A stretch of DNA of 64,000 bases from DASRAA01 sp963814165. Its GTDB lineage: Bacteria > Acidobacteriota > Terriglobia > Terriglobales > Acidobacteriaceae. Where the stretch lies: NCBI GenBank assembly GCA_963814165.1, contig CAWFBW010000014.1, positions 90,726 to 154,725 of the forward strand. The letters run 5' to 3'. A program made the position numbers and the translations under genes. Each line of letters opens with the position of its first letter. Position 1 is the stretch's first letter. Shown piece after piece: positions 47,413 to 57,887 of this stretch. Under the pieces are notes generated by a model, which was not told where the DNA came from, ran no database searches, and saw only the letters and a list, made by a program, of their open reading frames with translations.

Positions 47413-50358
47413 ATGAATTTGTGGTTGAACAGATCGCGGTTCATCCGCTTGTCAATCGTGCTGACAGTAGTTTCCCTAGCGGTGATGACTTATACCGGCG
47501 CGCACATCTACCGCTATGGAGGCCAATCGAAGCGGCTGGGATGGACCGCATCGTGGAAGCAGGGTAGTTGGATCGTGAAGGGGGTGGATCGCGATGGTCC
47601 AGCGGCAGGCCAACTTCAGTCCGGTGACCGGATCCTGGCAATCAACGGCGATACCCGGGCCGAACGCATAGGCCCGACGTGGTTCCTGCGGGACCGTCCC
47701 GACAAGCAGAGCTACATGATCCGGGTTGCCCGTGACGGGTCCGAGATTGAACGACGACTCGACTGGCCGATTCGGCAGGCCTGGACGCTCCAAGTCTGGT
47801 CCGCGCTCGAGTTGCTCGTCGGAGCCGTCTTTTTGACTGTAGGGCTGATCCTTGCGTTTGCCCGGCCGGATAACTTTGCAGGCCGACGCGGCCTCGAGGC
47901 CGGAGTACTCGAGCGGCTTCTTCTTTGCCTTTGTCGCCATTCGCGGGGACAACACTATGCTGTCGGGTTTTTCGCTGGCGGTCGCGATGGCCCTGCTGTG
48001 CGTCGTTCCGTATCACGTGGTGGCGAGCTACAGGTTCTGCGCCGCCTTCCCCTTGAACCAGCGGAGCCGGGGATGGTGGCGAGGCCTGGAACTGTTCGCG
48101 TACGCAGCCGCGTTTCTGGTGTGGTTGCCCGGTGCCTATAGCGCCTTCGTGCGAGTCTTCGGCCCTGAGCACGCCATCGCAAGCGCCTATGCAAATTACC
48201 CGCTCCCTATTTATGCGGAGCTCGCATACCTGCAATTCGGCATTCTATTTGGAGCAATGATTGGATTGCTGCAGGTCGCGGTCTGCTGGAGAAACTATCA
48301 GCAAGTCAGCGAGCCGGACCTACGGCGCCGTACCCGGTGGGTCTTCGTGGGCATGGCCTCTCCACTTCTCGCCGTGCTGCTGTTGGCGCCGTTCCTGCTG
48401 GTCGTGGCATCTCCGTCAACCCGCCTGTTCCTGGTTCACTTGATCGATGTTTTTGCCGTGATTTCGCCGTTATGCATTGCCTACGCCGTGTTTAAGCATC
48501 GGGTTTTGGGCATCCGCATGGTACTGCGGGCCGGCGTGCAATACATGCTGGCCAAGAATGTGCTGCGCTTTGGGCTGGCTGTGCCAGCGGTAATCCTGCT
48601 CGCGATTGCGGTAGCGAATCCTGGCCTTACGTTGGCGCAATTGGCCGTTGGCCCCACGGGAAAGCTCGGTTTTCTGCTGCTGGTGCTGACGGTCGTTGCT
48701 CTTAAGTACCGGACTTCGCTGTTGAATCGCATCGATCGACATTTTTTTCGCGAAGCGTACCATCGCGACCAAGTGTTTATCGCCCTCACCGAAGCCATCC
48801 GCCGGGCGGCCGACATACCAGAGGTATCGCGGTTGCTCAGCACTGAGATCCAGAGAGCGCTACATCCGCGCGCCATTTTCGCCGTTTCGCGAGAGGGACC
48901 CGAGGATTTCGCAATGGTGTATTCCTCGAGCCAGGATGGCTCGCGGTCGGTGCAGGAGTTCGGAATCTCAGCCGCTACGGTGGACGGGCTGGAATCTACG
49001 GTGGATGTGCATAGTTTCCCAGTTGCAAGACGATCTCAGTTTGCAGCTCTCGAAACTCTGGGAATTGAGCTGCTGGTGCCGATACGAAGTCCGAATGAGG
49101 GATTGGTCGGCTTGCTGCTGCTCGGTCCCAAGATGAGCGAAGAGCCCTACTCGCGAGACGACCGCAACCTGCTCGACTCGGTTGCGTCACAAACCGGAAT
49201 CGCCTGGGAGAACCTGGAGCTTCGGCAGAGATTACAGCGCGAAAAAGGCGTGCGCGAGAAGGTGGTGGCGAGCATCGAAGGCGGAACCGCGCGATTGCTG
49301 ATGGAGTGTCCAGGCTGCGGAGCGTGCTACGACGGCGATGTCGGCGTCTGCCAGCAGGACGGGCGCGCCCTGACAGCTACGTTGCCCATCACGCGAAACA
49401 TTGAGGGCAAGTATTTGCTCACGCGGTTGATAGGACGCGGCGGGATGGGGGCGGTTTATAAAGCCAAAGATCTGCGACTGGACCGGTCGGTGGCGGTGAA
49501 GATCATGATCGGAGAACTCTTTGGGCGCTCGACCGCGCTGAGACGTTTCGAGCGAGAGGCGCGAGCCTCGGCCAAGATCGATCATCCGAACGTGGTACGC
49601 ATCTACGACCTGGGCGAATTTGCAGGAGGCGGGGCATACCTGGTGCTGGAATTTCTGCACGGCACGACGCTGCGGCACGAACTACGCCGGCGTGGCGCGA
49701 TACCCCCGCACGAAGCCGCGGCTGTGCTGCTCGGAGTCTTTCGCGGGGTCGAGGCGGCACACCAACATCACGTGATCCATCGCGACCTCAAACCCGACAA
49801 TATTTTTCTGGCCCGCGTACTCGACGACGCGTCGTGCGTGGCCAAGATCCTCGACTTTGGCCTCGCCGTCGTGCGCGATCTGGAATTTAGCGACGGCCGC
49901 CGACTGACGCAACCTGGCAATGCGATCGGCACCCTGGCCTACATGTCTCGCGAGCAATTTCTTGGCCAGCAAGTGGACGAACGCACCGACATTTACTCGC
50001 TGGCTATTGTGGCGCTCGAGGCACTGACGGGAGAAATCAAGCTCAATGGATCCTGGTTCAACCAGCTTGCGCCGGTCGTGCAGCGACGCCTTTGTGGAGC
50101 CTCGGCTACGACGCTGCACCGGAGATCGCGGCTGTCCTGCAGCGGTCGTTGGATGAGGACCGCGCGCGGCGCCACGACTCCGTGGAGCAGTTCCGCGAAG
50201 CGCTCTTGCCACTGCTGTTCGAGTGTTCACCGATATCGCTAGTGGCTGGGCCTGACAACGTGGGCGCCAGCCCGGACGTGACAGTGGCAGGCGATGAGGC
50301 TCCACAGCAAGACCACTCTCCGACACAAACACTTCGCCCGTTCCCGAAAGTGCAGTAG
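47413..50358 (+). CDS. Membrane Ser/Thr protein kinase with PDZ, GAF and zinc-ribbon domains
   Basis: Reconstructed protein of about 980 residues. Order: N-terminal helix FIRLSIVLTVVSLAVMTYTG; PDZ-like domain (WIVKGVDRDGPAAGQLQSGD, RILAINGDTRAERIG); about eight helices to residue 430 (e.g. MLSGFSLAVAMALLCVVPYH); a GAF domain about 460-630 (QVFIALTEAIRRAADIPEVS, LGIELLVPIRSPNEGLVGLL); a zinc ribbon CPGCGACYDGDVGVCQQDGR; and a complete kinase: LIGRGGMGAVYKAKDLRLDR, AVKIM, HRDLKPDNIFLA, DFGLAV and GTLAYMSREQF. Frameshifts near 47870 and 50095. The PknB-type kinase faces the cytoplasm and probably responds to a small ligand at the GAF domain. Substrates unknown. Confidence 0.82.
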
Positions 50359-50436
50359 CGGAGGGACTTCAGGGACGTTTCGGCCTTGGCACGCATCCAA
50401 ATGCGGCCGAGAGGACAGGCTTGTTGCATGAGTCGG

Positions 50437-50530
50437 GCCGAGTTCTATAAAAGGGGATGCCAGAGAAATAACTCTGCTCCCGCGCAAGGAGAAGTGTTTT
50501 CTCTTGACATCCCCTTTTATAAAACCCGGC
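50437..50530. repeat. Long imperfect inverted repeat
   Basis: Arms 50437-50468 and 50497-50530 share GCCGxGTTxTATAAAAGGGG then ATGxC and AGAGAAA in inverted order (about 26 of 32 matches). The 28-nt loop contains CTCC/GGAG. It sits 80 nt after the kinase gene stop. It may be a strong terminator or a small non-autonomous inverted-repeat element. Confidence 0.6.
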
Positions 50531-50564
50531 ACGTCGCCGCTTCGCGGCTGAATTGCTCCTGCGG

Positions 50565-51235
50565 CTAGCGCCGGCTGAGCGCCTCCAGTTCGGCTGCGCT
50601 ATTCGGGCGATCAGCGGGGAAGAGGTCATGCCAGCGAAGGATGAATTCCACACAAACCAGCGACAGCACGAGGCATCCCCAGTTCACTACAACCACGCTG
50701 TCCATACCGTGTCGCGCGAGGGCAGGGATGGCCATCAGGACGCGTCCTTCGAGAAAGATCAAGACCACCGCATAGCTGCGGACCATCCATTCACGGTGTT
50801 GCGCAACGTCGCGCCGCCGAATGCAGATGTACGCCGCGGCCGTAAAGGCCATTGCCGTAAGCGATTGCACGACGGTGAAAACCGTCATAAACCAGGGGCT
50901 GATTCGAAGTGCCATTGCGATGGCTACCGTTCCCAGAAGGAACACTCCGGCGATGTAGAGCTTGCCGCACAGGCGATGAAATCCAAGGTGGTCGCGGCGT
51001 ATGCGGGTGGAAAACTGAGTTGCGCCGAGAAAGAGTGCGAGCGATCCACCCAGTCCGTGGGGAACAGGTACCAACGTATTGGGCCAAAGTGGGCCCATGC
51101 CGGAGAGGAAGGATCAAGCAGGAATCGTTCGTTGTTCCACAGGACGAAGAGCGCCATCAGCGCAAACACGCCGAACAAAATGTGTCGTGGACGAAGCCGG
51201 CACGGTGCGGAGGATTCTATAACAGCTGCAGTTAT
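50565..51235 (-). CDS. DUF2306-like membrane protein
   Basis: Polytopic membrane protein of about 222 residues. Helices LRPRHILFGVFALMALFVLW, LGGSLALFLGATQFSTR, KLYIAGVFLLGTVAIAMALR and WGCLVLSLVCVEFILRW; between them DHLGFHRLCGKLYI and VAQHREWMVRSYAVVLIFL with conserved His and Arg as in the DUF2306 (haem-less cytochrome-like) group. A frameshift near 51070 joins the first helix to the rest. The start is uncertain; a palindrome at 51252 lies right upstream. Function unknown. Confidence 0.65.
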
Positions 51236-51240
51236 GTAAT

Positions 51241-51288
51241 GAGGCGAGGACCCCACATATCCCAAAATCAGGGATATGTGGGCCACTT
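51241..51288. repeat. Palindrome copy A of a near-identical pair
   Basis: CCCACATATCCC (51252-51263), loop AAAATCA, GGGATATGTGGG (51271-51282), then CCAC; flanked by GAGGCGAGGA. A second copy at 52771-52818 shares the palindrome, loop and flanks with two base changes. The pair brackets the genes at 51368-52728. Confidence 0.8.
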
Positions 51289-51367
51289 GCGGGCGCGAGG
51301 AAGTGGCGGGCTGGCTCGCGACGTGGTAGGAATTCTCTAGAGCATTCGAATATTGCTGGAGGTGGAA

Positions 51368-51631
51368 ATGGTGGAGTTCGAATCTGGTGATCGAATCGAA
51401 CTGTTTTACGAAGACTCCCCTGACAAGACGATGCGCGCAACCGTCGGCCGTTTGGTGACTGATCGGGAGAAAGGAATGGGCACCGAGATCGAAGACTACA
51501 CTGCGTGCTGGATCGAGATCACCGTGGATGAGCCGAGCGACGGGGACGCCAAACAGGTTGTATTGTTTGGCACGGATTTCCAGTATCGGCTCAACGGCCG
51601 CCGGGTGACTCTTCGGAAGAGGCACGATTGA
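51368..51631 (+). CDS. Small hypothetical protein
   Basis: Intact 87-residue acidic protein from ATG 51368; the TTG at 51353 adds MLEVE. A beta-rich sequence MVEFESGDRIELFYEDSPDK, TVGRLVTDREKGMGTEIEDY and CWIEITVDEPSDGDAKQVVL suggests a small SH3- or barrel-like domain. Ends VTLRKRHD. Not recognised. Flanked by palindromic repeats on both sides. Confidence 0.55.
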   Translation: MVEFESGDRIELFYEDSPDKTMRATVGRLVTDREKGMGTEIEDYTACWIEITVDEPSDGDAKQVVLFGTDFQYRLNGRRVTLRKRHD

Positions 51632-51673
51632 GAGTATGCATCCTGGGGAGTCTCAGATGCGTAACGAAAAAAA

Positions 51674-51705
51674 CCGCCCAACCAAAAGAAGGTTGGACGC
51701 GGCAC
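51674..51705. repeat. Palindromic element with AAAAGAA loop
   Basis: CCGCCCAACC (51674-51683), loop AAAAGAA, GGTTGGACGCGGCAC. Six perfect pairs plus a bulge. It shares the AAAAGAA loop with the element at 13067 but has an unrelated stem. It lies between the small hypothetical gene and the desaturase (convergent). Confidence 0.55.
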
Positions 51706-51730
51706 TCGGTGAGTGATGCCGAATGCACCG

Positions 51731-52728
51731 CTAAAGCAGTGCTCCACCCGGGGCACCCATAGGTTTTGACGGCTCGTTCTCCCGTATCATGCGCCGGTAA
51801 AGACAATCATTCTTGTCGAACAAAAAGCGCAGCAGAATCTTCGTCCACGAGGAATGCTTAGGCAGATCATCGTAGAATTCCGCGGCGATTGCCCGAAGGC
51901 GGGGAAGGCGGTTCCAGGGAACCGAGGCGAAATCATGATGCTCGTTGTGATAGCCGATGTTGAAAGCCGGGTAATTCAGAACGCCGTAATAGCTGTAAGT
52001 CTCCTGCTCTTCCTGAACGATGTGATGCTCCTGCAGCCACCTCGCGCCCAAGGGATGAAGTCCTAAAGAAAAGAAGAGCGAAAGGGTGAGATAGAGAAGG
52101 GCTCCCCATCCGGCCACGAAAACCACGCAGCGTCGAAAAGGATTTGCACCACGGACGTGACCACGAGTGGGGCATCGACGCGCGCGCCCACACGGAAGAT
52201 GCGCGAAGCGGAACACACAGGAAAAAACAGCAGCCACAGCGCCTTGCCGCCAAAGCCGAACGAAGTCAGCGCGGCTTCCCAGCGGCTCGGCAGGTCCGAA
52301 TCAATTGCGTACTCACCCATATGCGCGTGGTGGCGCAGGTGCCCCTGGCGGAATAAATTCGACGTCGGCAGTACATGAGGCAGGTTGGCGACGGCTCCGG
52401 CGATTTCGTTGGCGAGGCGCGAGCGGAAAACGAGATTGTGAGCGCACTCGTGAATCATTACCCAAAGCGCTTTGCTCAGGAAGGCGCCCAGCAGGTATGC
52501 GACGAGAACCATTACATACCAGGGCGCGTCTCTTATCCAGTAAGCCAGGCCGAGTTGCGTCGGAACCGCGAGGGCAATGACGATGGCGCTTTTCGGCTCT
52601 GGACCTATTAGTGCGCGGACCTCGGAGTGTGTTTTAAGAATTGCTCTGGCGCGACCACGGTGAGGTGGGCCTTCATCCGACCGGTAGAAATCGCGCGCTG
52701 ATGCGTTCACAGGCCGCAAATCTATCAC
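51731..52728 (-). CDS. Sphingolipid delta-4 desaturase-like fatty acid desaturase (DES1/DEGS family)
   Basis: Membrane di-iron desaturase of about 332 residues. The N-terminus ASARDFYRSDEGPPHRGRAR and ILKTHSEVRALIGPEPKSA matches the eukaryotic dihydroceramide desaturase N-terminal block (DFxWxxxxEPHxxRRxxIL). Three His boxes: WVMIHECAHNLVF, RQGHLRHHAHMG and AFNIGYHNEHHDFASVPWN. SLGLHPLGARWLQEHHIVQE and ETYSYYGVLNYPAFN closely resemble DEGS1. In eukaryotes this inserts the trans-4 double bond of ceramide. A frameshift near 52075. Bounded by a pair of near-identical palindromes. Role in this bacterium unknown; sphingolipid or other long-chain amide lipids are plausible. Confidence 0.82.
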
Positions 52729-52770
52729 GCGAGGGCAGGGCTTTCAATGAGGCTATCTAGGTTATCGAAC

Positions 52771-52818
52771 GAGGCGAAGAACCCACATATCCCAAAATCA
52801 GGGATATGTGGGCCACGA
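52771..52818. repeat. Palindrome copy B of a near-identical pair
   Basis: CCCACATATCCC (52782-52793), loop AAAATCA, GGGATATGTGGG (52801-52812), CCAC; flanked by GAGGCGAAGA. It matches the copy at 51241-51288 apart from two bases. Confidence 0.8.
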
Positions 52819-52945
52819 AAGAGACATTCGCTTTACAAACCGTAACGTGAAATTAAACGTGTTCACCAGACGGGGCAGGACTCCTCTTTAAAATCCGAGA
52901 GGAAGTGCAGTACATTCCCTCAACAATTTGATAGGAGAATCACCT

Positions 52946-54341
52946 GTGAAAAGAACTTTGGCTAAGTTCGCATTGGTGTGTCTGGTCGCGGTGGTTACGG
53001 GCCTACATGCCAACGCCGCCATCACACTGCTTGCCAACGCAACCCTGACCTCAACGAGTGCCGGGTACTACACGGATCTGTCCGGCCTGAACTACAGCCT
53101 TGAGAACGGAGCTTCGGCAGCGCTGCTCGGCGGCCTTGGCTCGGGCATTGCGTACGCTGGAGGCACCACGTTCCTGGCGCTGCCCGATCGCGGTCCGAAC
53201 GCGGTGAGCTATGATTCGGCGATCGACGACACCGCTTCTTACGTACTGCGCTTTCACACCGTTAAGATGAACCTGCAGCGCAACACGGGCAGCGGCCTGC
53301 CATTCGTGCTCACGCCGACGTTACAGTCCACGACGCTGCTGTGGAATCCGACCGCGCTGGTTTATGGGACAGGGGTCGGGCTGGGCGTTGGCTCGGGAGT
53401 TCCGCCGATCAACACCACCAACCAGTACTACTTCACCGGACGCTCGGACAACTTTGACGCCTCGAAGAACTCAGGCAACGGCCTTAACGGACGCTTCGAC
53501 ACGGAAGGGATTCGCGCTTCCGGTGACGGCAAGCATGTTTACATTTCCGATGAATATGGACCGTACGTGTACGAATTCTTGCGCGCTACGGGCCAGCGTA
53601 CCCGGACTTTCACGCTGCCCAGCCACCTGTTCGTAGATAATCTCTACCCCGTCGGCAGTACCGAAATCTCTGGCAACACGAGCGGACGCACGGCCAACAA
53701 GGGCATGGAAGGGCTGGCCATCACGCCGGACGGCAAGACGCTGGTCGGCATCATGCAGGCGGCGCTGATCCAGGACAACCTTCAGGGCGGCAAGGCGAAG
53801 AAGGTGCTGCGTCTCGTGACGATCGACATAGCGAGCGGACAGTGGACGCATGAGTACGCTTACCAGTTGACGACCGGCAGCGGCGTAAGCGAGATTTTGG
53901 CGATCAATCAGCACGAGTTCCTGGTGGACGAGCGCGACGGCGCCGGACTGGGAAATGGCGACAATGCCGTGGTCAAACAGTTGTTCAAGATCAATCTGGC
54001 GAACGCCGTGGATGTCAGCAACATGGACGGCCTGACGGCGTCGTCGAATGCAGTGAGCAAGTCGCTGTTCCTCGATCTGGTGCAAGCGCTGAATGCCGTC
54101 GGGATTCCTGTCGTCGGAGATTCCGGCGAAGATCGAAGGAATCGCGTTTGGTCCCGACGTGAATTACAACGGAGCCATGCACACCCTGTGGGTCGCCAAC
54201 GATAACGACTTCGTACAGGACTACAACGGCGTGACCGAACAGCAACCCCAACCAGTTCTACGTTTTTGGCTTCACCAATGCGGACCTTGAATGGTTCGGT
54301 TTACTTGCCGCAGATCTTTGCGAACTCGATGGGTAGATAGG
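52946..54341 (+). CDS. Secreted phytase-like/esterase-like protein
   Basis: Exported protein of about 465 residues. GTG 52946 with TAGGAGA upstream. Signal peptide KRTLAKFALVCLVAVVTGLH with cleavage near ANAA. The mature domain matches the phytase-like (PF13449) family: LSGLNYSLENGASAALLGGL, TFLALPDRGPNAVSYDS, FDTEGIRASGDGKHVYISDE, MEGLAITPDGKTLVGIMQAA and EILAINQHEFLVDERDGAGL. A calcium-dependent beta-propeller phosphatase or esterase is expected. Frameshifts near 54110, 54235 and 54285; the corrected end is LNGSVYLPQIFANSMGR with TAG at 54339-54341. Confidence 0.78.
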
Positions 54342-54529
54342 GCTGAATGTGGGCCGGCATCCGCGGGATGTTGGCCCACGATTCCCAAAACGGGAACTTA
54401 GACAAAACTTATTAGCCCACCAACAACTTTTCGCTGCGGCAGTATCCTATCTCAACTCTATAATTTCGTCAGGCGTACCCTCCTTTCTGTGGCAGCAATC
54501 CCTCGCAATCAACCTCAATTGAGGGCTGC

Positions 54530-55147
54530 ATGCTGTCATCTCTAAATCTGGAAAGCATATTTTCCGAGTCCATGAAGGGGCACCTGGCGGTGGTCCATCA
54601 ACTCGAAACCCAGCGGCCGCGCCTGGAAGAAATTGCCAATCGCATGACGACGGCATTGCTTGACGGCCACAAGATTCTCTGGTGCGGCAACGGCGGTAGC
54701 GCTACCGACGTGCAGCACCTGTCGGGCGAGTTGGTTGGACGTTTCCGACGCGACCGGCCCGGACTTGCTTCCATCGCGCTCACGGATAACGCGGCGGCGG
54801 TGCTGGGCATTGCCAACGATTACGGATTCCACGAAGTGTTTGCGCGGCAGGTCGAGGCGGTGTGCCTTCCCGGTGACGTGTTTGTAGGAGTCTCGACCTC
54901 TGGTAATAGCCGCAACGTTCTACTGGCGGCACAACGGGCCCAGCAGATGGGCGCTTGCGTCGTGGCCATTACCGGAGAGCACGGAGGCAAACTGGGCGGG
55001 GCAGCGGACGTCTGGCTGCGTATTCCGTCATGCGAGACTGCGCGCATCCAGGAAGCCTACATGCTCTGCGGACACATGCTGCGCGATTGGATTGAGTTGG
55101 CGGTTTGCATCACGAACGCCGTCGCGGCGCAAAGGAATGCGGGATGA
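54530..55147 (+). CDS. gmhA: Sedoheptulose-7-phosphate isomerase
   Basis: First step of ADP-heptose synthesis for LPS core: sedoheptulose-7-phosphate to D-glycero-D-manno-heptose-7-phosphate. Intact 205-residue SIS-domain protein. CGNGGSATDVQHLSGELVGR and the second phosphate loop GVSTSGNSRNVLLAAQ, plus SCETARIQEAYMLCGHMLRD with the conserved Glu and His. ATG 54530. Stop overlaps the next gene start by 4 nt (ATGA), so co-translated with hldE. Confidence 0.9.
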   Translation: MLSSLNLESIFSESMKGHLAVVHQLETQRPRLEEIANRMTTALLDGHKILWCGNGGSATDVQHLSGELVGRFRRDRPGLASIALTDNAAAVLGIANDYGFHEVFARQVEAVCLPGDVFVGVSTSGNSRNVLLAAQRAQQMGACVVAITGEHGGKLGGAADVWLRIPSCETARIQEAYMLCGHMLRDWIELAVCITNAVAAQRNAG

Positions 55148-56622
55148 GCCACTATTCTTCGCACTTGATTCGGCTGGTGGAAAGCGAGTTCGGCAAGCCA
55201 ACGTGCTGGTAGTCGGCGACGTGATGCTCGACAAGTACGTGTGGGGCGAAGTCGAGAGAATTTCGCCCGAGGCTCCGGTACCGGTGTTGCGAACCGCGCG
55301 GCAGAGCCAGCATCCTGGCGGCGCAGCCAATGTCGCCATGAACCTGGCGGGATTGGGCGCTCGCGTCACCGTCATGGGATTCGGTGGAGGCGACGACGAC
55401 CAGCGCACGCTGGAGGCGCTGCTACCGAGGCGGGAGTGAAGTTCTCGCTGATAGCTTGTCCGGGAGTGCCGACCACCTCGAAGTTACGGGTGCTGGCAGG
55501 CCATCAGCAATTGCTTCGGCTCGACAACGATCCGCGTTGCGCCGATTACAACGGTTCCAGCGAGCGCTTTTACAAAACGTGATGCGGGCGCTGCCGGAAG
55601 CGTCGGTCGTGGTGCTCTCGGACTACGCCAAGGGCGCGTTGAGCGAACGGGTATGCCGCAGCATCATCGGCGAAGCGCGGAGGCTGCATATTCCGGTAGT
55701 GGTCGATCCCAAGGGCGCCGATTTCGCGAAATATCGCGGGGCGACCACGATTTGTCCTAACGCGAAGGAACTGGCGGCTGTGACCGGCGAGGCGGCCGGC
55801 GACCTGAAGTGGTTGCTGAACGCCGGGCAGAAGATGGTGGCTGCGCTGAACCTGCAATACATGCTGGTGACGCTCAGCGAAAAGGGAATGGCAATCCTGC
55901 GGCAGGACTCGCAGACGCATGTTCCAGCGGCGGCGCGGCAGGTGTTCGACGTCTCAGGCGCGGGCGATACCGTGGTGGCTGTGGTTGCAGCTTGCATCGC
56001 GGCACGGATGCCGGCGGAGGTTGCAGTGCAGTTGGCGAATGTGGCAGCGGGGATCGTGATCGGCAAAGTCGGACGGTACCGATTGAGCGGGAAGAATTGC
56101 TGGGCGCATTGGCGCGCGATCTAGAGTCGGACGGGGAAGACAAGGTGCTTCCGCTGGAGGCGCTGCGTGCTCGCGTGGCGGGATGGCGCTCCCGCGGGTT
56201 GCGGGTGGTATTTACGAATGGCTGCTTCGACTTGCTGCACGTGGGGCATATCTCTCTGCTAGAGCAGGCGCGGCGCATGGGTGACCGGCTGATCGTTGCC
56301 GTGAATAGCGACCGCTCCGTGCGCGGGCTAAAGGGCCGTCGGCGTCCACTGGTTCGAGAGCAGGATCGAGCACAGATTTTGGCTGCTCTGTCAGCAGTAG
56401 ACGCCGTGGTGATCTTCGACGATGCGACTCCGCTGCGGCTCATCGAGGCTTTACGTCCTGATGTTCTGGTGAAGGGCGGCGATTACTCCGAGCACGAAGT
56501 GGTGGGCGCGGCCGAGGTGAAGGGTTGGGGAGGCCGACTGGAACTCGTGCCGCTAGTCGCAGGCCACAGCACCAGCGCGCTGATCGAGAGATTCGAGAGA
56601 ACCCGTCGGGGCCGGAGCATGA
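55144..56622 (+). CDS. hldE: Bifunctional heptose-7-phosphate kinase/heptose-1-phosphate adenylyltransferase
   Basis: Two-domain LPS-core enzyme, about 492 residues. The N-terminal ribokinase-like kinase (RfaE1) has VLVVGDVMLDKYVWGEVERI, SPEAPVPVLRTARQSQHPGG and the catalytic Asp in VFDVSGAGDTVVAVV. The C-terminal nucleotidyltransferase (RfaE2) has VVFTNGCFDLLHVGHISLLE, NSDRSVRGLKGRRRPLVREQ and LVKGGDYSEHEVVGAAEVKG. Frameshifts near 55200, 55430, 55570 and 56080. The natural stop is probably the TGA of the ATGA at 56619-56622 shared with the glycosyltransferase start; as sequenced the two genes read through in one frame. GmhB, which acts between the two HldE steps, is not in the window. Confidence 0.88.
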
Positions 56623-57887
56623 GCCTCATGTTGTTGTGGGTCACGCTTCCGACGTGGATTGCGATTGTGTGGCGCAAGTATCTTGCGGCGGGACCGCCGA
56701 CGACTCGTCGTGGCGGAAGCCTGCGCAGCATGGTCATCTTCCGGCTCGACCAGCTGGGCGATCTGGTTCTGACTACACCGCTGTTTCGAGAGTTGAAGCG
56801 GCTCTATCCGGGAGCGCGATGCACGGTAGTGGTGCGGCCGCAGTACAAGGCCCTGCTCACTACCAATCGCAACGTGGACGAGATTCTTCCGCTGGGCGAA
56901 GTGAAGGCGGAATGGTTGCCTTCACGGGCGCGTTGGCTGGTCTCGGTCCTGTGGTTTTACTGGACTGAGTTGCGGCATCGCCAATTCGATCTCGCGATTT
57001 CGCCGCGATGGGACGTGGATGAAAGCCTGGCGACGATGTTGTGCGCGCTGACGAATGCCGGCAAGCGGGTTGGGCACAGTTCGCAGGTGCCGATGGCGAA
57101 GCGCCGGATCAATCGGGGATTCGATGCGGCGTTTGATGTTATGGTGCCGCCCGGCCCACTGCAGCACGAGGTGGATAGGAACCTCGCCATCGCCGAAGCG
57201 CTGGGCGCTAAGATTCGGAGCCGGCGGCCAGAGATCGTACTGACCGAAAGCGACCGCAGGTTTGCCGACGAATTGCTGAAGAACCATGACGGGCGGCGAA
57301 CGCTGGTAGGGCTGGGTATCGGCGGGCGCGCAGCAGGCCGCAAGTGGCCACTCGAACGCTACGCCGAGTGCATCTCGCTTCTGAATGAGCAGCGCCCAGT
57401 GCAGCCAGTCATCGTGTGTTCGGACGACGAGGATGCGGAGGCGTCGGCGCTGTCGGTGAAACTGGCGGTTCCGCCCTACATCTTGAGTGGAGTTCCATTG
57501 CGGACAGTATGCGCGGTGCTGGAGCGTTGCGATTTGTTCCTCGGAAACGATACCGGTACGGCGCATCTGGCGGCGGCCATGAATTGCCCGACAGTCGTGG
57601 TCTCGCGCCATCCTGCGAACGGCGGCCCGTCACATGCCAACAGTCCGGCTGCGTTTTGCGCCGCGATGCGCACGATCTCGCGTACTGCAACCGCGAACGG
57701 GGAACGGCGAGTGCGCCGCGTCGTGCCGAGAGCCGGAGCCGCATTGCATTCTGCAAGTCACAGCCGAACAGGTAGTGGATGCGGCGATGGAACTGCTTCC
57801 CCGGCAACAGCCGCAGCATCTGGTTGCGGCCGCCGGCGCGCCGTTCATCGAACCGTTCACGCTGTTAGTGCGATGGTGCTGGCCTGA
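56619..57887 (+). CDS. Glycosyltransferase family 9 (heptosyltransferase-like)
   Basis: About 422 residues. ATG 56619 gives a hydrophobic start MSLMLLWVTLPTWIAIVWRK before the family core MVIFRLDQLGDLVLTTPLFR (ADP-heptose:LPS heptosyltransferase start). The donor-binding C-terminal domain shows LVGLGIGGRAAGRKWPLERY, VIVCSDDEDAEASAL, and LFLGNDTGTAHLAAAMNCPT. Frameshift near 57645. TGA 57885-57887 overlaps the next ATG (TGATG). Adjacent heptose genes indicate transfer of heptose to lipid A core; a different nucleotide-sugar cannot be excluded. Confidence 0.82.
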   Translation: MSLMLLWVTLPTWIAIVWRKYLAAGPPTTRRGGSLRSMVIFRLDQLGDLVLTTPLFRELKRLYPGARCTVVVRPQYKALLTTNRNVDEILPLGEVKAEWLPSRARWLVSVLWFYWTELRHRQFDLAISPRWDVDESLATMLCALTNAGKRVGHSSQVPMAKRRINRGFDAAFDVMVPPGPLQHEVDRNLAIAEALGAKIRSRRPEIVLTESDRRFADELLKNHDGRRTLVGLGIGGRAAGRKWPLERYAECISLLNEQRPVQPVIVCSDDEDAEASALSVKLAVPPYILSGVPLRTVCAVLERCDLFLGNDTGTAHLAAAMNCPTVVVSRHPANGGPSHANSPAAFCAAMRTISRTATANGERRVRRVVPRAGAALHSASHSRTGSGCGDGTASPATAAASGCGRRRAVHRTVHAVSAMVLA

